Part shown: positions 25,724-34,690 of the stretch, in pieces
Numbering within the stretch: position 1 is the stretch's first letter
Layout of the letters: each line of letters begins with the position of its first letter
Origin: Gammaproteobacteria bacterium
Lineage (GTDB): Bacteria; Pseudomonadota; Gammaproteobacteria; Tenderiales; Tenderiaceae
DNA: 54,679 nt
NCBI GenBank assembly: GCA_021731365.1
Contig: JAKFXL010000072.1
Coordinates: forward strand, 1 to 54,679
Direction of reading: 5' to 3'
Made by a program: the position numbers and the translations under genes
The notes under the pieces: generated by a model
What the model was told of the DNA's origin: nothing
Databases searched by the model: none
What the model saw: the letters and a program-made list of their open reading frames with translations, nothing else

Positions 25724-26207
25724 GTGGATGGACGACGCGGCCTGCCCGTGTGGTCTGGGGCTATCCTACGGCAACTGCTGTGGCGCGCTGCATAGTGGCC
25801 GTGCCATGGCAACAACGCCGGAACAGCTGATGCGTTCGCGCTACAGTGCCTATGTACTGCTGAACGATCACTATCTTTGTCAGAGCTGGCACGTCAGCAC
25901 ACGGCCCACCGAGCTTGATCTGACACCTGCAATGCAGTGGCTGGGGTTAACAATTACGGATGCGCCCGCCCCTGACCCTGCATCGATCAGGGGCGAAGGT
26001 TGGGTGGAGTTCAGTGCCCGTTTTTCGCTGTCCGGGCGTATTGAACAGCTGCGTGAACGCAGCCGCTTCGTCTATGAGCAGGGGCGCTGGTTTTATGTCG
26101 ATGGCCAGCGCCAAACAGAGACAAAGCCTGTTAAGATTCGTCGTAATGACCCTTGTCCCTGTGGTAGTGGCCGCAAACATAAGCAGTGTTGCGGATCTGC
26201 GCACTAA
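25713..26207 (+). CDS. YchJ family (UPF0225) protein with SEC-C motifs
   Basis: The 164-residue protein has a SEC-C-type zinc motif at each end ([13 protein letters not shown] and [13 protein letters not shown]) around a NTF2-like core ([16 protein letters not shown]). This is the normal YchJ arrangement. GAGG lies 9 bases before the chosen ATG, which sits 11 bases inside the LysR gene. A later ATG five codons in is also possible. The function is unknown, and SEC-C motifs bind zinc and often contact proteins or SecA. Confidence 0.9.
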   Translation: MVVEWMDDAACPCGLGLSYGNCCGALHSGRAMATTPEQLMRSRYSAYVLLNDHYLCQSWHVSTRPTELDLTPAMQWLGLTITDAPAPDPASIRGEGWVEFSARFSLSGRIEQLRERSRFVYEQGRWFYVDGQRQTETKPVKIRRNDPCPCGSGRKHKQCCGSAH

Positions 26208-26247
26208 GGCATAAGGTATCTTCAGTTCAACGTTGTGGCAGGTGACC

Positions 26248-26451
26248 ATGTGTGAAGAGATTGAAGCCATTAAAGCACGCATCGTAGCGATGAAGCTGGA
26301 GCATCGGGACCTTGATATAGCCATTCAAAAGCTTGTAGAGGACCCCGGTTACGACCAGTTGCGACTGCGGCGTTTGAAAAAACGCAAGTTGCAACTTAAA
26401 GACAGCATTGCCAAACTGAAAAGCCTGCTGATTCCCGATATGCCAGCCTGA
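26248..26451 (+). CDS. DUF465 (YdcH-like) small coiled-coil protein
   Basis: The 67-residue, highly charged helical protein shows the YdcH/DUF465 pattern [13 protein letters not shown] and [18 protein letters not shown]. It is probably a coiled coil of unknown function. An in-frame TTG 15 bases upstream is less likely than the ATG. It precedes msrB by 26 bases on the same strand. Confidence 0.85.
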   Translation: MCEEIEAIKARIVAMKLEHRDLDIAIQKLVEDPGYDQLRLRRLKKRKLQLKDSIAKLKSLLIPDMPA

Positions 26452-26477
26452 ATCTTGGCCAGACCCAGAGGGTAGTT

Positions 26478-26873
26478 ATGAGTGATAAAACCGTTAAAAC
26501 CGATGCCGAGTGGCGCACACTGCTAACCCCCGACCAGTACCGCATCACCCGCCAGGCGGGGACCGAGATGGCGTTTACCGGTGAATATACCGACAGTAAA
26601 AGCGTCGGCAGCTACCACTGCCTCTGTTGTGGTGCGCCACTCTTTGACTCGGACCACAAGTTTGACTCAGGCAGCGGCTGGCCCAGCTTTTGGCAGCCAG
26701 CGGCAGTGTCGGAGATTGCCGAGCTGTTTGATGAGAGCCACGGCATGCGTCGCACCGAGGTCCGCTGTGCCGCCTGTGAGGCGCATCTGGGACACCTGTT
26801 TAACGATGGGCCTGATCCTACCGGGCAGCGTTACTGCATCAACTCCGCCGCACTTAAATTCAAGGCGCGTTAA
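26478..26873 (+). CDS. msrB: Peptide-methionine (R)-S-oxide reductase MsrB
   Basis: MsrB reduces methionine-R-sulfoxide in proteins, using thioredoxin. The 131 residues have two zinc CxxC motifs (CLCCGAPLF and [10 protein letters not shown]), the GSGWPSF motif and the catalytic cysteine in RYCINSAAL near the C-terminus. Length is typical. The last 4 bases overlap the end of folK on the other strand. Confidence 0.97.
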   Translation: MSDKTVKTDAEWRTLLTPDQYRITRQAGTEMAFTGEYTDSKSVGSYHCLCCGAPLFDSDHKFDSGSGWPSFWQPAAVSEIAELFDESHGMRRTEVRCAACEAHLGHLFNDGPDPTGQRYCINSAALKFKAR

Positions 26874-27379
26874 GAGCGACGTGTATCGCCGTGCCACTCA
26901 AATTCAATGGGCCAGAGCTGCTGACGCTGTTTATCAAAGGTCTGCCATAACTCACCCATTGTCTGTTGCAGCAGTGGATGGATCACGCTGCCCGCTACCT
27001 CAGCCAGCGGTTGCAATACAAAAGCGTTTTCGATGATCTCGTCACGGGGCACGTTCAGGCCGTTGCTGTTATCCACCACGTTGTCATAAAGCAGCAGATC
27101 AAGATCGATGGTGCGGGCACTGAAACGAGGCCCTTGACGGTCGCGGGCATGTTCATCTTCGATCTGGCGAAGCATGGCAGCCACTTGTGGCAGCGTATTG
27201 TTGCTGTCAAACCCCACCACCAGATTGTAAAAATTGTCACCGCTGAAGCCGACTGCCTCGCTTTCAAAGACCCTCGATAGGATCAGCTCACCATAATGTT
27301 GCCGCAGGGCGGTGATGGCAGAGCGTATGTTAAGTGCAGCCTCAATATTGCTGCCAACGCTGATGTAGATACGTGCCAT
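26870..27379 (-). CDS. folK: HPPK, 2-amino-4-hydroxy-6-hydroxymethyldihydropteridine pyrophosphokinase
   Basis: FolK transfers pyrophosphate from ATP to the pterin in folate synthesis. The 169 residues start [10 protein letters not shown] and contain the signature region [16 protein letters not shown]. The start overlaps the stop of folB (ATGA), so the two folate genes are translationally coupled. It converges on msrB with a 4-base overlap. Confidence 0.95.
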   Translation of the reverse strand: MARIYISVGSNIEAALNIRSAITALRQHYGELILSRVFESEAVGFSGDNFYNLVVGFDSNNTLPQVAAMLRQIEDEHARDRQGPRFSARTIDLDLLLYDNVVDNSNGLNVPRDEIIENAFVLQPLAEVAGSVIHPLLQQTMGELWQTFDKQRQQLWPIEFEWHGDTRRS

Positions 27380-27735
27380 CAGTAACGGTTGCCACGTTCA
27401 ATGATGATGCCGACATCGCGGGCACCCCGCACCGCCCCCTGTTTGTTGAGGCGCAGTTTGACCCACGGCACGTTGAACTCATTTAATACAATCTCGGTGA
27501 TACGCTCCGCCAGGGTCTCCACCAGCTCATAGTCACTTTGGCCAACAAAATCGATGAGTCGTTTGGCCACCGCCTTGTAGTTGAGTGTATCGTCAAGTTT
27601 GTCACTGGCGGCGGCCTTACGGATATCCGTGGCCATCTCCAGATCGATAATGATCTTCTGTTTAACACGCCGCTCCCAGTCGTAGACGCCAATTACCGTG
27701 TCGATGCAGAGGTCATTGAGGTAGATAATATCCAT
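27379..27735 (-). CDS. folB: Dihydroneopterin aldolase FolB
   Basis: FolB cleaves dihydroneopterin to the hydroxymethyl-pterin used by FolK. The 118 residues have CIDTVIGVYDWERRVKQ near the start, the YELVETLAERI segment and the catalytic Lys region WVKLRLNKQGAV. It forms a two-gene unit with folK and is divergent from plsY, an arrangement common in gammaproteobacteria. Confidence 0.95.
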   Translation of the reverse strand: MDIIYLNDLCIDTVIGVYDWERRVKQKIIIDLEMATDIRKAAASDKLDDTLNYKAVAKRLIDFVGQSDYELVETLAERITEIVLNEFNVPWVKLRLNKQGAVRGARDVGIIIERGNRY

Positions 27736-27831
27736 ACGTTTTTCATGTTTCCGAAGGGTTAGGGTGGCGCACGGACAGCCAAATTGCCGTATGATTACGC
27801 CCCGTTATGGTCCAAATTGTTGAAGATTATT

Positions 27832-28422
27832 ATGCTTGATATCGCCCTGGTTGTATTTGCCTATCTGCTTGGTTCGCTCTCTGCCGCCATTATTACCTGT
27901 AAATTGATGGGGTTGCCAGACCCCCGCTCTGAAGGGTCACGCAATCCTGGTGCGACCAATGTATTGCGTTTTGGTGGCAAAAAGGCGGCGGCGATTACAC
28001 TGCTGGGGGACTCCTTAAAAGGGTTGATCCCGGTGCTGGTGGCGCGTCTTGCCGGTGTTGATGATACCGTGCTGGCGGCCACCGCCATGGCGGCGTTTCT
28101 GGGCCATCTCTACCCGATATTTTTTGGTTTTCATGGGGGTAAGGGGGTGGCAACGGCAATGGGGGTGCTGCTCGGTATCTCCTGGCCGGTGGCGCTGGCG
28201 GCGGCGGCCACCTGGCTGGTGGTGGCCAAAGGGCTGAAAATCTCTTCATTGGCGGCGTTAATTGCCGCTGTGCTTGCGCCACTCTACATGTGGCTGCTGG
28301 AGTCGGAGCCGGGTTCAGCCTTTTTAAGTATGACGGTGGCGCTGGCTATTTTGCTGGTGTGGCGTCATCGCAGTAACATCCAGCGCCTGCTGAGTGGCGC
28401 TGAAGGGACAATCAAGAGTTGA
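27832..28422 (+). CDS. plsY: Acyl-phosphate:glycerol-3-phosphate acyltransferase PlsY
   Basis: PlsY makes lysophosphatidic acid from acyl-phosphate in the inner membrane. The 196-residue polytopic protein has GSLSAAIITCKL, the motif GSRNPGATNVLR, and GHLYPIFFGFHGGKGVAT, which are the three PlsY motifs. The ATG at 27832 fits the family's short N-terminus better than an in-frame TTG 48 bases upstream. Its 3' end overlaps the nfeD-like gene on the other strand by 11 bases. Confidence 0.95.
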   Translation: MLDIALVVFAYLLGSLSAAIITCKLMGLPDPRSEGSRNPGATNVLRFGGKKAAAITLLGDSLKGLIPVLVARLAGVDDTVLAATAMAAFLGHLYPIFFGFHGGKGVATAMGVLLGISWPVALAAAATWLVVAKGLKISSLAALIAAVLAPLYMWLLESEPGSAFLSMTVALAILLVWRHRSNIQRLLSGAEGTIKS

Positions 28423-28867
28423 TTTTTGCCACCTCAAGAAACCCGTCGCCGACAGATACAACGGACATCTTTGTGCCTGCGGGGGCGTCATCACCACGCA
28501 GTTGCCAGATAATGCCGTCTATATTCAAGCTGCTGAGCCCTTTGTGGATCGGGTCCATCAGGGCAAATTGGCGACCAAGATAGTGCTGGTTGATGGCGCT
28601 GCGCTGTAGTTCGCGGTTTTTCTCCTGGCGTGCTTCAACCCAGGTGCTGGTGAAATAGAGGGTGGCGCTGGCGAGCAGCATAAAAAAGAGTAGTAGTATG
28701 GGAAATCCGAACTGGGGGTAGAAGTGGCTGATGCCACCAATGGCCAACGCAGCCACGCTGGTGGCCAGAAACATAAAACCACCAAAGGCGGCTTCCAGCG
28801 CCAGTAGCAGCGTTGCTATGCCAAACCAGAACCAGTAGCTTGATACCCAGAATTCGATTGTGTCCAT
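28412..28867 (-). CDS. NfeD-like membrane protein
   Basis: The 151-residue protein has two to three membrane helices in the first 75 residues (WFWFGIATLLLALEAAFGG, PILLLFFMLLASATLYF) and a C-terminal OB-fold-like NfeD domain (GIIWQLRGDDAPAG, VVSVGDGFLEV). NfeD proteins usually accompany a stomatin-like membrane protein. No such partner gene is adjacent here. It is divergent from the acyltransferase gene. Confidence 0.82.
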   Translation of the reverse strand: MDTIEFWVSSYWFWFGIATLLLALEAAFGGFMFLATSVAALAIGGISHFYPQFGFPILLLFFMLLASATLYFTSTWVEARQEKNRELQRSAINQHYLGRQFALMDPIHKGLSSLNIDGIIWQLRGDDAPAGTKMSVVSVGDGFLEVAKINS

Positions 28868-28994
28868 TGTTTGTGACCGCTGTAGTAGATGAGTGGGCCG
28901 ATTATAGCGTTGGTAGTCGCCAAACCGTTCAAGTTAAGCGAAAATATTGTTATGAAGTCTATTCACTCACCGCATCGTTGGTTCTATCCATAAT

Positions 28995-29876
28995 ATGAAA
29001 GCAGTCTGGTTTAAACGATTGTTGCGCCTGAGCGCCCATCTGCCCCTTTGGCTTAACCACGCGATGGGTGGGTTTAGCGGGCGTCGGGCGTTGCGTGGTG
29101 ACCGTACGGAGCTGCGTACTGCCCGTACCAATTTGACGCTCTGTTTTCCGGAGCGGTCGGAGAGTCAACGGCAACAACTACTACAACAGACCATGGTTGA
29201 GCTGGGCAAAACCTTCAGTGAGGCGGGCACGCTCTGGTATGGTAGCCAGCAGCAGGTTGAGAAGCTGGTGTATGAGGTTCAGGGTGAGGCGCTGCTTAAA
29301 GCGGGGCTGGAGCGAGGCAAAGGGGTGATTCTGGCCGCCCCTCATCTCGGTAATTGGGAGTTGATTGGCGCGTACTGCTCACAACGTTATCCTATGACCA
29401 ACCTCTATCGCCCGCCACGTCAGGCAGGGATGGATGAAGTATTGCGCGACTCCCGGGAGCGTTTTGGCTCCAAACTCGCCCCAACCAATGCAAAAGGGGT
29501 GAGGGCGCTCTATCAGGCACTTAAAAACAATGAGTTGGTCGGCATCCTGCCCGATCAGGATCCGGGGGAGAACGGTGGCCAGTTTGCCCCCTTTTTTGGT
29601 GTTCAGACCAATACCATGACGCTATTGTCACGTCTGGCGCAGAAAAGCGGGGCGACAGTGCTCTGTGTCTGGGCCGAGCGGCTTTCCGGAAGCCGTGGTT
29701 TTGTACTGCACTTCAGCCCGGTGGCGGATGATATTTACAGTGATGACATGCTCACCTCCGTCACGGCCCTGAATCAGGCGGTTGAGGCGGCGATATCCCA
29801 GATTCCGGCCCAGTACCAGTGGGGTTATAAACGTTTTCGAACACGGCCAGTGGGCGCGGCCCCACTATATGGTTAA
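28995..29876 (+). CDS. Lysophospholipid/lipid A acyltransferase (LpxL/HtrB family)
   Basis: The 293-residue protein has the acyltransferase HxxxxE site in APHLGNWE (about residues 115-122) and the LPDQDP motif. An N-terminal hydrophobic anchor is seen near residues 8-25. LpxL-type enzymes add secondary acyl chains to lipid A, and short relatives acylate other lipids. Which chain it adds cannot be told. It lies upstream of the YebC-family gene with a 52-base gap. Confidence 0.9.
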   Translation: MKAVWFKRLLRLSAHLPLWLNHAMGGFSGRRALRGDRTELRTARTNLTLCFPERSESQRQQLLQQTMVELGKTFSEAGTLWYGSQQQVEKLVYEVQGEALLKAGLERGKGVILAAPHLGNWELIGAYCSQRYPMTNLYRPPRQAGMDEVLRDSRERFGSKLAPTNAKGVRALYQALKNNELVGILPDQDPGENGGQFAPFFGVQTNTMTLLSRLAQKSGATVLCVWAERLSGSRGFVLHFSPVADDIYSDDMLTSVTALNQAVEAAISQIPAQYQWGYKRFRTRPVGAAPLYG

Positions 29877-29928
29877 GGCGTTGTCACAACGGCAGCGGTC
29901 ATCAGGATAGACACAGAGGAGTTTTGGC

Positions 29929-30630
29929 ATGGGTGCACAGTGGAAAGTAAAACATAAAGAGATTGCGGCAAATGCCAAGGGGCGGATCTTTGGCAAGTTG
30001 GCCAAGGAGATCATCGTTGCTGCACGTAATGGTGCCGATCCCGACATGAACCCGCGCCTGCGTCTGGCAGTTGAGCAGGCCAAGAAGGCCTCCATGCCCA
30101 AAGAGACACTCGATCGCGCTATCAAAAAAGGGGCCGGGTTACTGGATGCCGGCGTCAATTATGAAAAGGTCACCTATGAAGGGTTTGCCCCCCACCAAGT
30201 GCCGGTGATTGTTGAGTGCCTCACTGACAACGTCAACCGCACCATCTCCAGCATGCGGGTGCTGTTCCGCAAAGGCCAGCTTGGTGCGGCTGGGTCAGTC
30301 TCCTGGGATTTCGACCACCTGGGCATGATCGAAGCCACACCCGATGTGGTTGGCTGCGACCCGGAAGAGGTTGCCATTGAAGTGGGTGCCCAGGATCTGG
30401 AGCCGGGAGAGGAGGGTGCCACACTTTTCTATACCGATCTGACGGATCTGGATGCGGTTTCGCGGGCACTGCCCGCTCACGGCTTCACCGTGCAGTCCGC
30501 ACAGCTGGGTTACCGGCCGAAAAACCCCGTTGCCATTGGTGAGGCAGAGCGGGCCGAGGTGGAGGCGTTTCTGGATTCCATCGATGCCGATGACGATGTG
30601 CAGCATGTCTTTGCCGGACTGGCGGAGTAG
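29929..30630 (+). CDS. YebC/PmpR/TACO1 family protein (YeeN type)
   Basis: The 233 residues begin [11 protein letters not shown] and contain [22 protein letters not shown], then GGxxS-like [10 protein letters not shown], all marking the YebC family. The MGxQWK start is that of the YeeN branch and not of true YebC (MAGHSKW). Family members act as transcriptional regulators or, more recently, as translation factors helping ribosomes on proline-rich stretches. GAGGAG lies 7 bases before the ATG. Confidence 0.92.
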   Translation: MGAQWKVKHKEIAANAKGRIFGKLAKEIIVAARNGADPDMNPRLRLAVEQAKKASMPKETLDRAIKKGAGLLDAGVNYEKVTYEGFAPHQVPVIVECLTDNVNRTISSMRVLFRKGQLGAAGSVSWDFDHLGMIEATPDVVGCDPEEVAIEVGAQDLEPGEEGATLFYTDLTDLDAVSRALPAHGFTVQSAQLGYRPKNPVAIGEAERAEVEAFLDSIDADDDVQHVFAGLAE

Positions 30631-30686
30631 TGTTGCCAAATAGTTATTTGACAGTAATGGCTTTTTACCCGTTGAGCTTCTGTTTT

Positions 30687-30716
30687 TTGACATGGCGTGG
30701 TTTGAATCACCATATA
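30687..30716 (+). promoter_or_regulatory. Candidate promoter of the broken LamG gene
   Basis: A perfect TTGACA lies 18 bases before CATATA (or 20 before TATAAA), followed by AAGGAG and an ATG. It suggests that the upstream end of the disrupted gene was once expressed. A second TTGACA occurs about 35 bases upstream without a good -10. Confidence 0.35.
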
Positions 30717-30730
30717 AAAAGGAGATTGCT

Positions 30731-31190
30731 ATGGATGGCAAAGGGGGGGGCTTAGGGGGCTGTGCCCACCTTGCTTATAGCCACTTTGCCAACATTTCGT
30801 AGGTTTCCCAGCCCGTAGGTCCACTACGGACCTGCGGGTTGGTGTCTGTATATCAATAGTACGGGGACCGGCAGTCGACAGGTTGTTTTTGAAACGGGCA
30901 ATGGTACGAGTACTAACTTTGCTAACTCTGTGAATATTACGGAGCTGGAGGGGTGGCGGTTGGTGGCGGTGGTGGTTGACCGGAGCAGTGGCCGTGCGGA
31001 GCTTTACTGGAATGGCAAACGGGTTGCTGCGGATCAAACAATTTTAACCAACTTTATCAATAGCAACAGAATGTTGCGTATTGGCAGTACGTTGAATAAT
31101 CAGCGGTTTTTTAAAGGCAAGGTGGATAACGTGCGTCTGTACGGTGTTGCTTTAACCCTCGTTGAGGTGGCAACACTGGCGAATCAATAG
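30731..31190 (+). pseudogene. Broken LamG/concanavalin-like domain gene
   Basis: A start with a good ribosome-binding site (AAGGAG, 6 bases) opens a 23-codon reading frame with a run of eight G that ends at 30802. A different frame, open without a start codon from about 30819 to the stop at 31190, encodes LamG-type sequence (GWRLVAVVVDRSSGRAELYWNGKRV, then FFKGKVDNVRLYGVALT). This looks like the C-terminal end of a laminin-G/pentraxin-like domain. The 5' and 3' parts are out of frame and the body of the domain is missing. No intact homologue was seen in the window. A palindrome lies between the two parts. Confidence 0.6.
30810..30840. repeat. 13-bp palindrome, REP/MITE-like
   Basis: AGCCCGTAGGTCC pairs with GGACCTGCGGGTT (13 pairs, including G-T pairs) around the loop ACTAC. 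Compact palindromes of this kind are often dispersed repeats in gammaproteobacteria. It occurs once in this window, so whether it is a repeat elsewhere cannot be decided here. Confidence 0.45.
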
Positions 31191-31197
31191 TGGCTGT

Positions 31198-31791
31198 TTA
31201 GTTGATTGCCTTTTGTGCCACCAGTAGCGCTTCATTACGCAGCCCGGTGCTGGTATCCCCGGTCAGCCCCTCTTCGCGGTAGACCAGTGGTCTTAACGTT
31301 GCAAACAGGGTGAGCAGCTCACCATCGGCGAGACGCCAGTCATTGGTTTTGGGGCCACTTTCGGCCACACGGGTCTGGGTGAAGGTCTGGTAGAAGAGCA
31401 GACCACCGGGTTTGAGGGCGGCGATGATGGCAGGGACGATGGTGCGATCCAGGAAGTGGCTGATAACCACCACGTCATACTCATCCGCAGCAGGGGGGTT
31501 AATAACCACATCACGGGCGCTGGCAGTGACCCTGGCAGCGGTTTGTGCGGCACGCTGATTGACCCGTTCAGCGGCGATAGGTGAGATATCCCACGCCTCC
31601 ATGGAGATGCCTTGGGCAGCAAGGGCAAAGCTGTTGTTGGCCAGGCCGCAGGCGAGCTCCAGCCCTTTTCCTGAGCTGGGCAGCAGATGCCGGTTCTCCT
31701 CAACAACACGGGCTGCTGTGCCCTGATTGCCACCCGATTCGCTGTAGATCTGGTCCCATTTGTTGCGGGTTGCATCGCTGGTTTCGCTCAT
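31198..31791 (-). CDS. Class I SAM-dependent methyltransferase
   Basis: The 197-residue Rossmann-fold protein has motif I GLELACGLANNSFALA, an acidic motif II (MEAWDISP) and YDVVVISHFLDR (motif IV region). The substrate is unknown. It resembles small TehB/UbiG-like methyltransferases. It follows trkH on the same strand with an 11-base gap, so it is the last gene of the ntrYX-trkAH operon. A purine-rich AGAGGA lies a few bases before the ATG. Confidence 0.85.
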   Translation of the reverse strand: MSETSDATRNKWDQIYSESGGNQGTAARVVEENRHLLPSSGKGLELACGLANNSFALAAQGISMEAWDISPIAAERVNQRAAQTAARVTASARDVVINPPAADEYDVVVISHFLDRTIVPAIIAALKPGGLLFYQTFTQTRVAESGPKTNDWRLADGELLTLFATLRPLVYREEGLTGDTSTGLRNEALLVAQKAIN

Positions 31792-31802
31792 CAAGCCATC
31801 CT

Positions 31803-33257
31803 CTATTTACGCCAGAAGGCGGGTGTCAGCAGTATTAGCAGGGTGAAGATTTCCAGTCGTCCCAATAACATGGCAAAACAGAGAATCCATTTGGCGGGAT
31901 CGTTGATGCTGGTGTAGTTGGCACCCACGTCACCCAGGCCGGGGCCGAGGTTGTTCATGCAGGCGGCGACGGCGGAGAAGGCGGTGACAAAGTCGAGTCC
32001 GGTGGCCACCAGCAGTAACCCCATGATGCAGAGGCAGATAATGTAGAGGGAGAAGAACCCCCATACTGCCTCGATAACACGGTCAGGGACCGCTTTTTGG
32101 CCCACCTTGATGGGGATCTGGGCGCTGGGGTGCACAAGTCGTAACATCTCCCGTGCCCCCTGTTTGAAGAGCATGACAACCCGAATCACCTTCATGCCGC
32201 CGCCGGTGGAGCCGGCACAGCCACCAATGAAACTCATCATCAGCAGCATCATCGGCAGAAAACCGGGCCAGTAGTGGTATTCAGCGGTGGTAAAGCCGGT
32301 GGTGGTGCCGATGGAGACCGCCTGGAAGATGCCGCTCAATAGTGCCCCGCTGAAGCTGTTGAAGGTGCCGACCCAATAAAGATAGGCGACAGTGATGGTA
32401 CAGGCACCCAGCAGGATGTAGCTGTAGACCTTAAATTCGGTATCGCCGAGGTAGGGTTTGATACCGACCGAGCGCCAGGCCAGAAAGTGCAGTGAAAAGT
32501 TGATGCCAGCCAGGAACATGAAGATGATGGCGATCACCTCGATCAGCGGCTGATTGTTGAAGTGGCCCATGCTCAGGTCGTGGGTGGAGAAACCGCCGAT
32601 GGATACGGTAGAGAAACTGTGGGCAATGGCATCAAACAGGGTCATGCCCGCCGCCCAGTAGGCCAGGGCACAGCTTACCGTCAGGGTCAGGTAGATGTAC
32701 CAGAGTGCCTTGGCGGTTTCGGTGATACGGGGGGTGAGTTTGTTGTCCTTCATGGGGCCGGGGGTTTCGGCACGATAGAGCTGCATGCCACCGATGCCAA
32801 GAATGGGCATGACCGCCACTGCCAGAACGATGATCCCCATCCCTCCCAGCCACTGCAGCTGCTGGCGGTAGTAGAGAATGGCCTTGGGCAGATGTTCTAG
32901 CCCGGCGATCACCGTGGCACCCGTGGTGGTCAGGCCAGACATCGATTCAAATAGCGCATCGGTGAAGCTCAGCTGTGGCCTATCTGTTAAAAACAGGGGC
33001 AGGGCACCAAAGAGCGCCAGTACCGACCAGAACATGACAACGATGACAAAACCATCCCGCAGCCGTAGTTCGCTGCGGAAGCGCCGTACCGGCAGCCAGC
33101 AGAGCAGGCCGGTACTGAAGGTGAGTGCAAAACCGGCGATGAAGGGGGCGGTGCCACCATCGGCATACCAGTGGGAGACTGCCACCGGTGGCAGCATGGT
33201 GATGCTGAAGAGCATCAAAAAAAGGCCGAGGATACGTTGGATGGCTGAGCGTTGCAT
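31803..33257 (-). CDS. trkH: Trk system potassium uptake protein TrkH
   Basis: TrkH is the K+-translocating membrane subunit. The 484 residues contain the four pore loops with their conserved glycines (SGLTTTGATVI, STVSIGGFS, VSIGTTTGFTT, NNLGPGLGDVG). The ATG beginning MQRSAIQRILG is preferred, because the longer reading adds a non-hydrophobic stretch unlike the family. It begins 4 bases after the end of trkA, and together they form the channel with its regulatory ring. Confidence 0.94.
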   Translation of the reverse strand: MQRSAIQRILGLFLMLFSITMLPPVAVSHWYADGGTAPFIAGFALTFSTGLLCWLPVRRFRSELRLRDGFVIVVMFWSVLALFGALPLFLTDRPQLSFTDALFESMSGLTTTGATVIAGLEHLPKAILYYRQQLQWLGGMGIIVLAVAVMPILGIGGMQLYRAETPGPMKDNKLTPRITETAKALWYIYLTLTVSCALAYWAAGMTLFDAIAHSFSTVSIGGFSTHDLSMGHFNNQPLIEVIAIIFMFLAGINFSLHFLAWRSVGIKPYLGDTEFKVYSYILLGACTITVAYLYWVGTFNSFSGALLSGIFQAVSIGTTTGFTTAEYHYWPGFLPMMLLMMSFIGGCAGSTGGGMKVIRVVMLFKQGAREMLRLVHPSAQIPIKVGQKAVPDRVIEAVWGFFSLYIICLCIMGLLLVATGLDFVTAFSAVAACMNNLGPGLGDVGANYTSINDPAKWILCFAMLLGRLEIFTLLILLTPAFWRK

Positions 33258-33261
33258 AGGC

Positions 33262-34635
33262 TTAGAGGAAGGTGACTCCGACCTGGAACAGTTTCTCCAC
33301 ATCACGGACACGCCGTTTGTCGACCAGGAAGAGGATGACGTGGTCCTCCTCTTCAATGACCGTATTGTGGTGGGCGATGATCACCTCGCCGTTGCGGACG
33401 ATGGCACCGATGTTGGTGCCGGGCGGTAGTTTGATATCGTCGATGGCCCGCCCTACCACCTTGGAGGAGCGTTTGTCACCGTGGGCAATTGCCTCAATCG
33501 CCTCAGCGGCACCGTGGCGCAGTGAATGGACAACCGCCACATCGCCGCGGCGAACGTGGGCCAGCAGGCTGCCGATCATCGCCTGATGGGGCGAGATGGC
33601 GATATCGATATCCCCCGACTCCACCAGATTGACGTAAGAGGCACGGTTAATCAACGACATCACCTTGCGTGCGCCGAGCCGTTTGGCCAGCATCGCCGAG
33701 AGGATGTTGGCCTCGTCATCATTGGTGACGGCACAGAAGACATCGGTACTGGCGATGTTCTCCTCCAGCAGCAGCTCCTCATCGGCGGCGTCGCCGTGCA
33801 GGACGATAGTTCGCGCCAGCTCTTCCGATATCCGGCGTGAATTATTCAGATTGTGGTCGATCAGTTTGACCTGATAGTTATTCTCCAGCGCACGCGCCAG
33901 CCCTTTACCGATGTTGCCACCACCCGCGATGATGATACGTTTGTAGGGTTTGTCGAGGTTGCGTAGCTCGCCGATCACCTTGCGGATATCTTTGCGGGCG
34001 ACGATGAAGAAGACCTCATCGTCGGCCTCGATCACGGTCTCGCCTTCGGGGATGATCGGGGTGCCCTTGCGGAAAATGGCCGCCACACGGGTCTCAACGT
34101 TAGGCATGTGGTCGCGCAACTTACATATCGCCTGACCTACCAGTGGTCCGCCGTGGTAGGCCTTGACCGCCACCAGCTGTACCAGGCCGTCGGCAAAGTC
34201 GAGGACCTGCAGGGCACCGGGGTGGTCAATAAGGCGGACCATGTAGTCGATCACCATCTGTTCCGGGCTGAGCATGACATCGACAGGAATGGCGTCGCTG
34301 CCAAAGAGCTGTGGATAGGTGAGGTATTCACGGGCGCGGACACGGGCAATTTTGGTGGGGGTGCGGAAGAGGTGCTGGGCGATCTGGCAGGCAAGCATGT
34401 TGGTCTCGTCGCTGTTGGTGACGGCCAGAATCATGTCGGCATCCTCCGCCCCGGCCCGCCTCAGTACATCGGGGTGGGAGCCCTGGCCATGAACGGTGCG
34501 GATATCGAGGCGATCCTGGAGATCCTGCAACAGGGTGATGTCAACATCAACCACCGTAATGTCGTTGGCCTCTCTGGCGAGATTGGCGGCGACGGAGGAG
34601 CCAACCTGACCTGCACCCAGAATTATAATCTTCAT
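33262..34635 (-). CDS. trkA: Trk system NAD-binding regulatory protein TrkA
   Basis: TrkA gates TrkH through NAD(H)/ATP binding. The 457 residues hold two RCK modules: [16 protein letters not shown] at residue 5 and [16 protein letters not shown] near residue 236, each followed by a TrkA-C domain. It lies between ntrX and trkH, with a 55-base gap to ntrX. Confidence 0.96.
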   Translation of the reverse strand: MKIIILGAGQVGSSVAANLAREANDITVVDVDITLLQDLQDRLDIRTVHGQGSHPDVLRRAGAEDADMILAVTNSDETNMLACQIAQHLFRTPTKIARVRAREYLTYPQLFGSDAIPVDVMLSPEQMVIDYMVRLIDHPGALQVLDFADGLVQLVAVKAYHGGPLVGQAICKLRDHMPNVETRVAAIFRKGTPIIPEGETVIEADDEVFFIVARKDIRKVIGELRNLDKPYKRIIIAGGGNIGKGLARALENNYQVKLIDHNLNNSRRISEELARTIVLHGDAADEELLLEENIASTDVFCAVTNDDEANILSAMLAKRLGARKVMSLINRASYVNLVESGDIDIAISPHQAMIGSLLAHVRRGDVAVVHSLRHGAAEAIEAIAHGDKRSSKVVGRAIDDIKLPPGTNIGAIVRNGEVIIAHHNTVIEEEDHVILFLVDKRRVRDVEKLFQVGVTFL

Positions 34636-34690
34636 ATCTGACCGTTACCCATCGGAATCGGGAGCGCGCACTCTACTATATTAATGGCCA

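Noticed and set aside
30733-30760. Run of eight G near the start of the broken LamG gene as a phase-variable switch
   Set aside because: All three frames after the run hit a stop soon, so slippage would not produce a longer protein.
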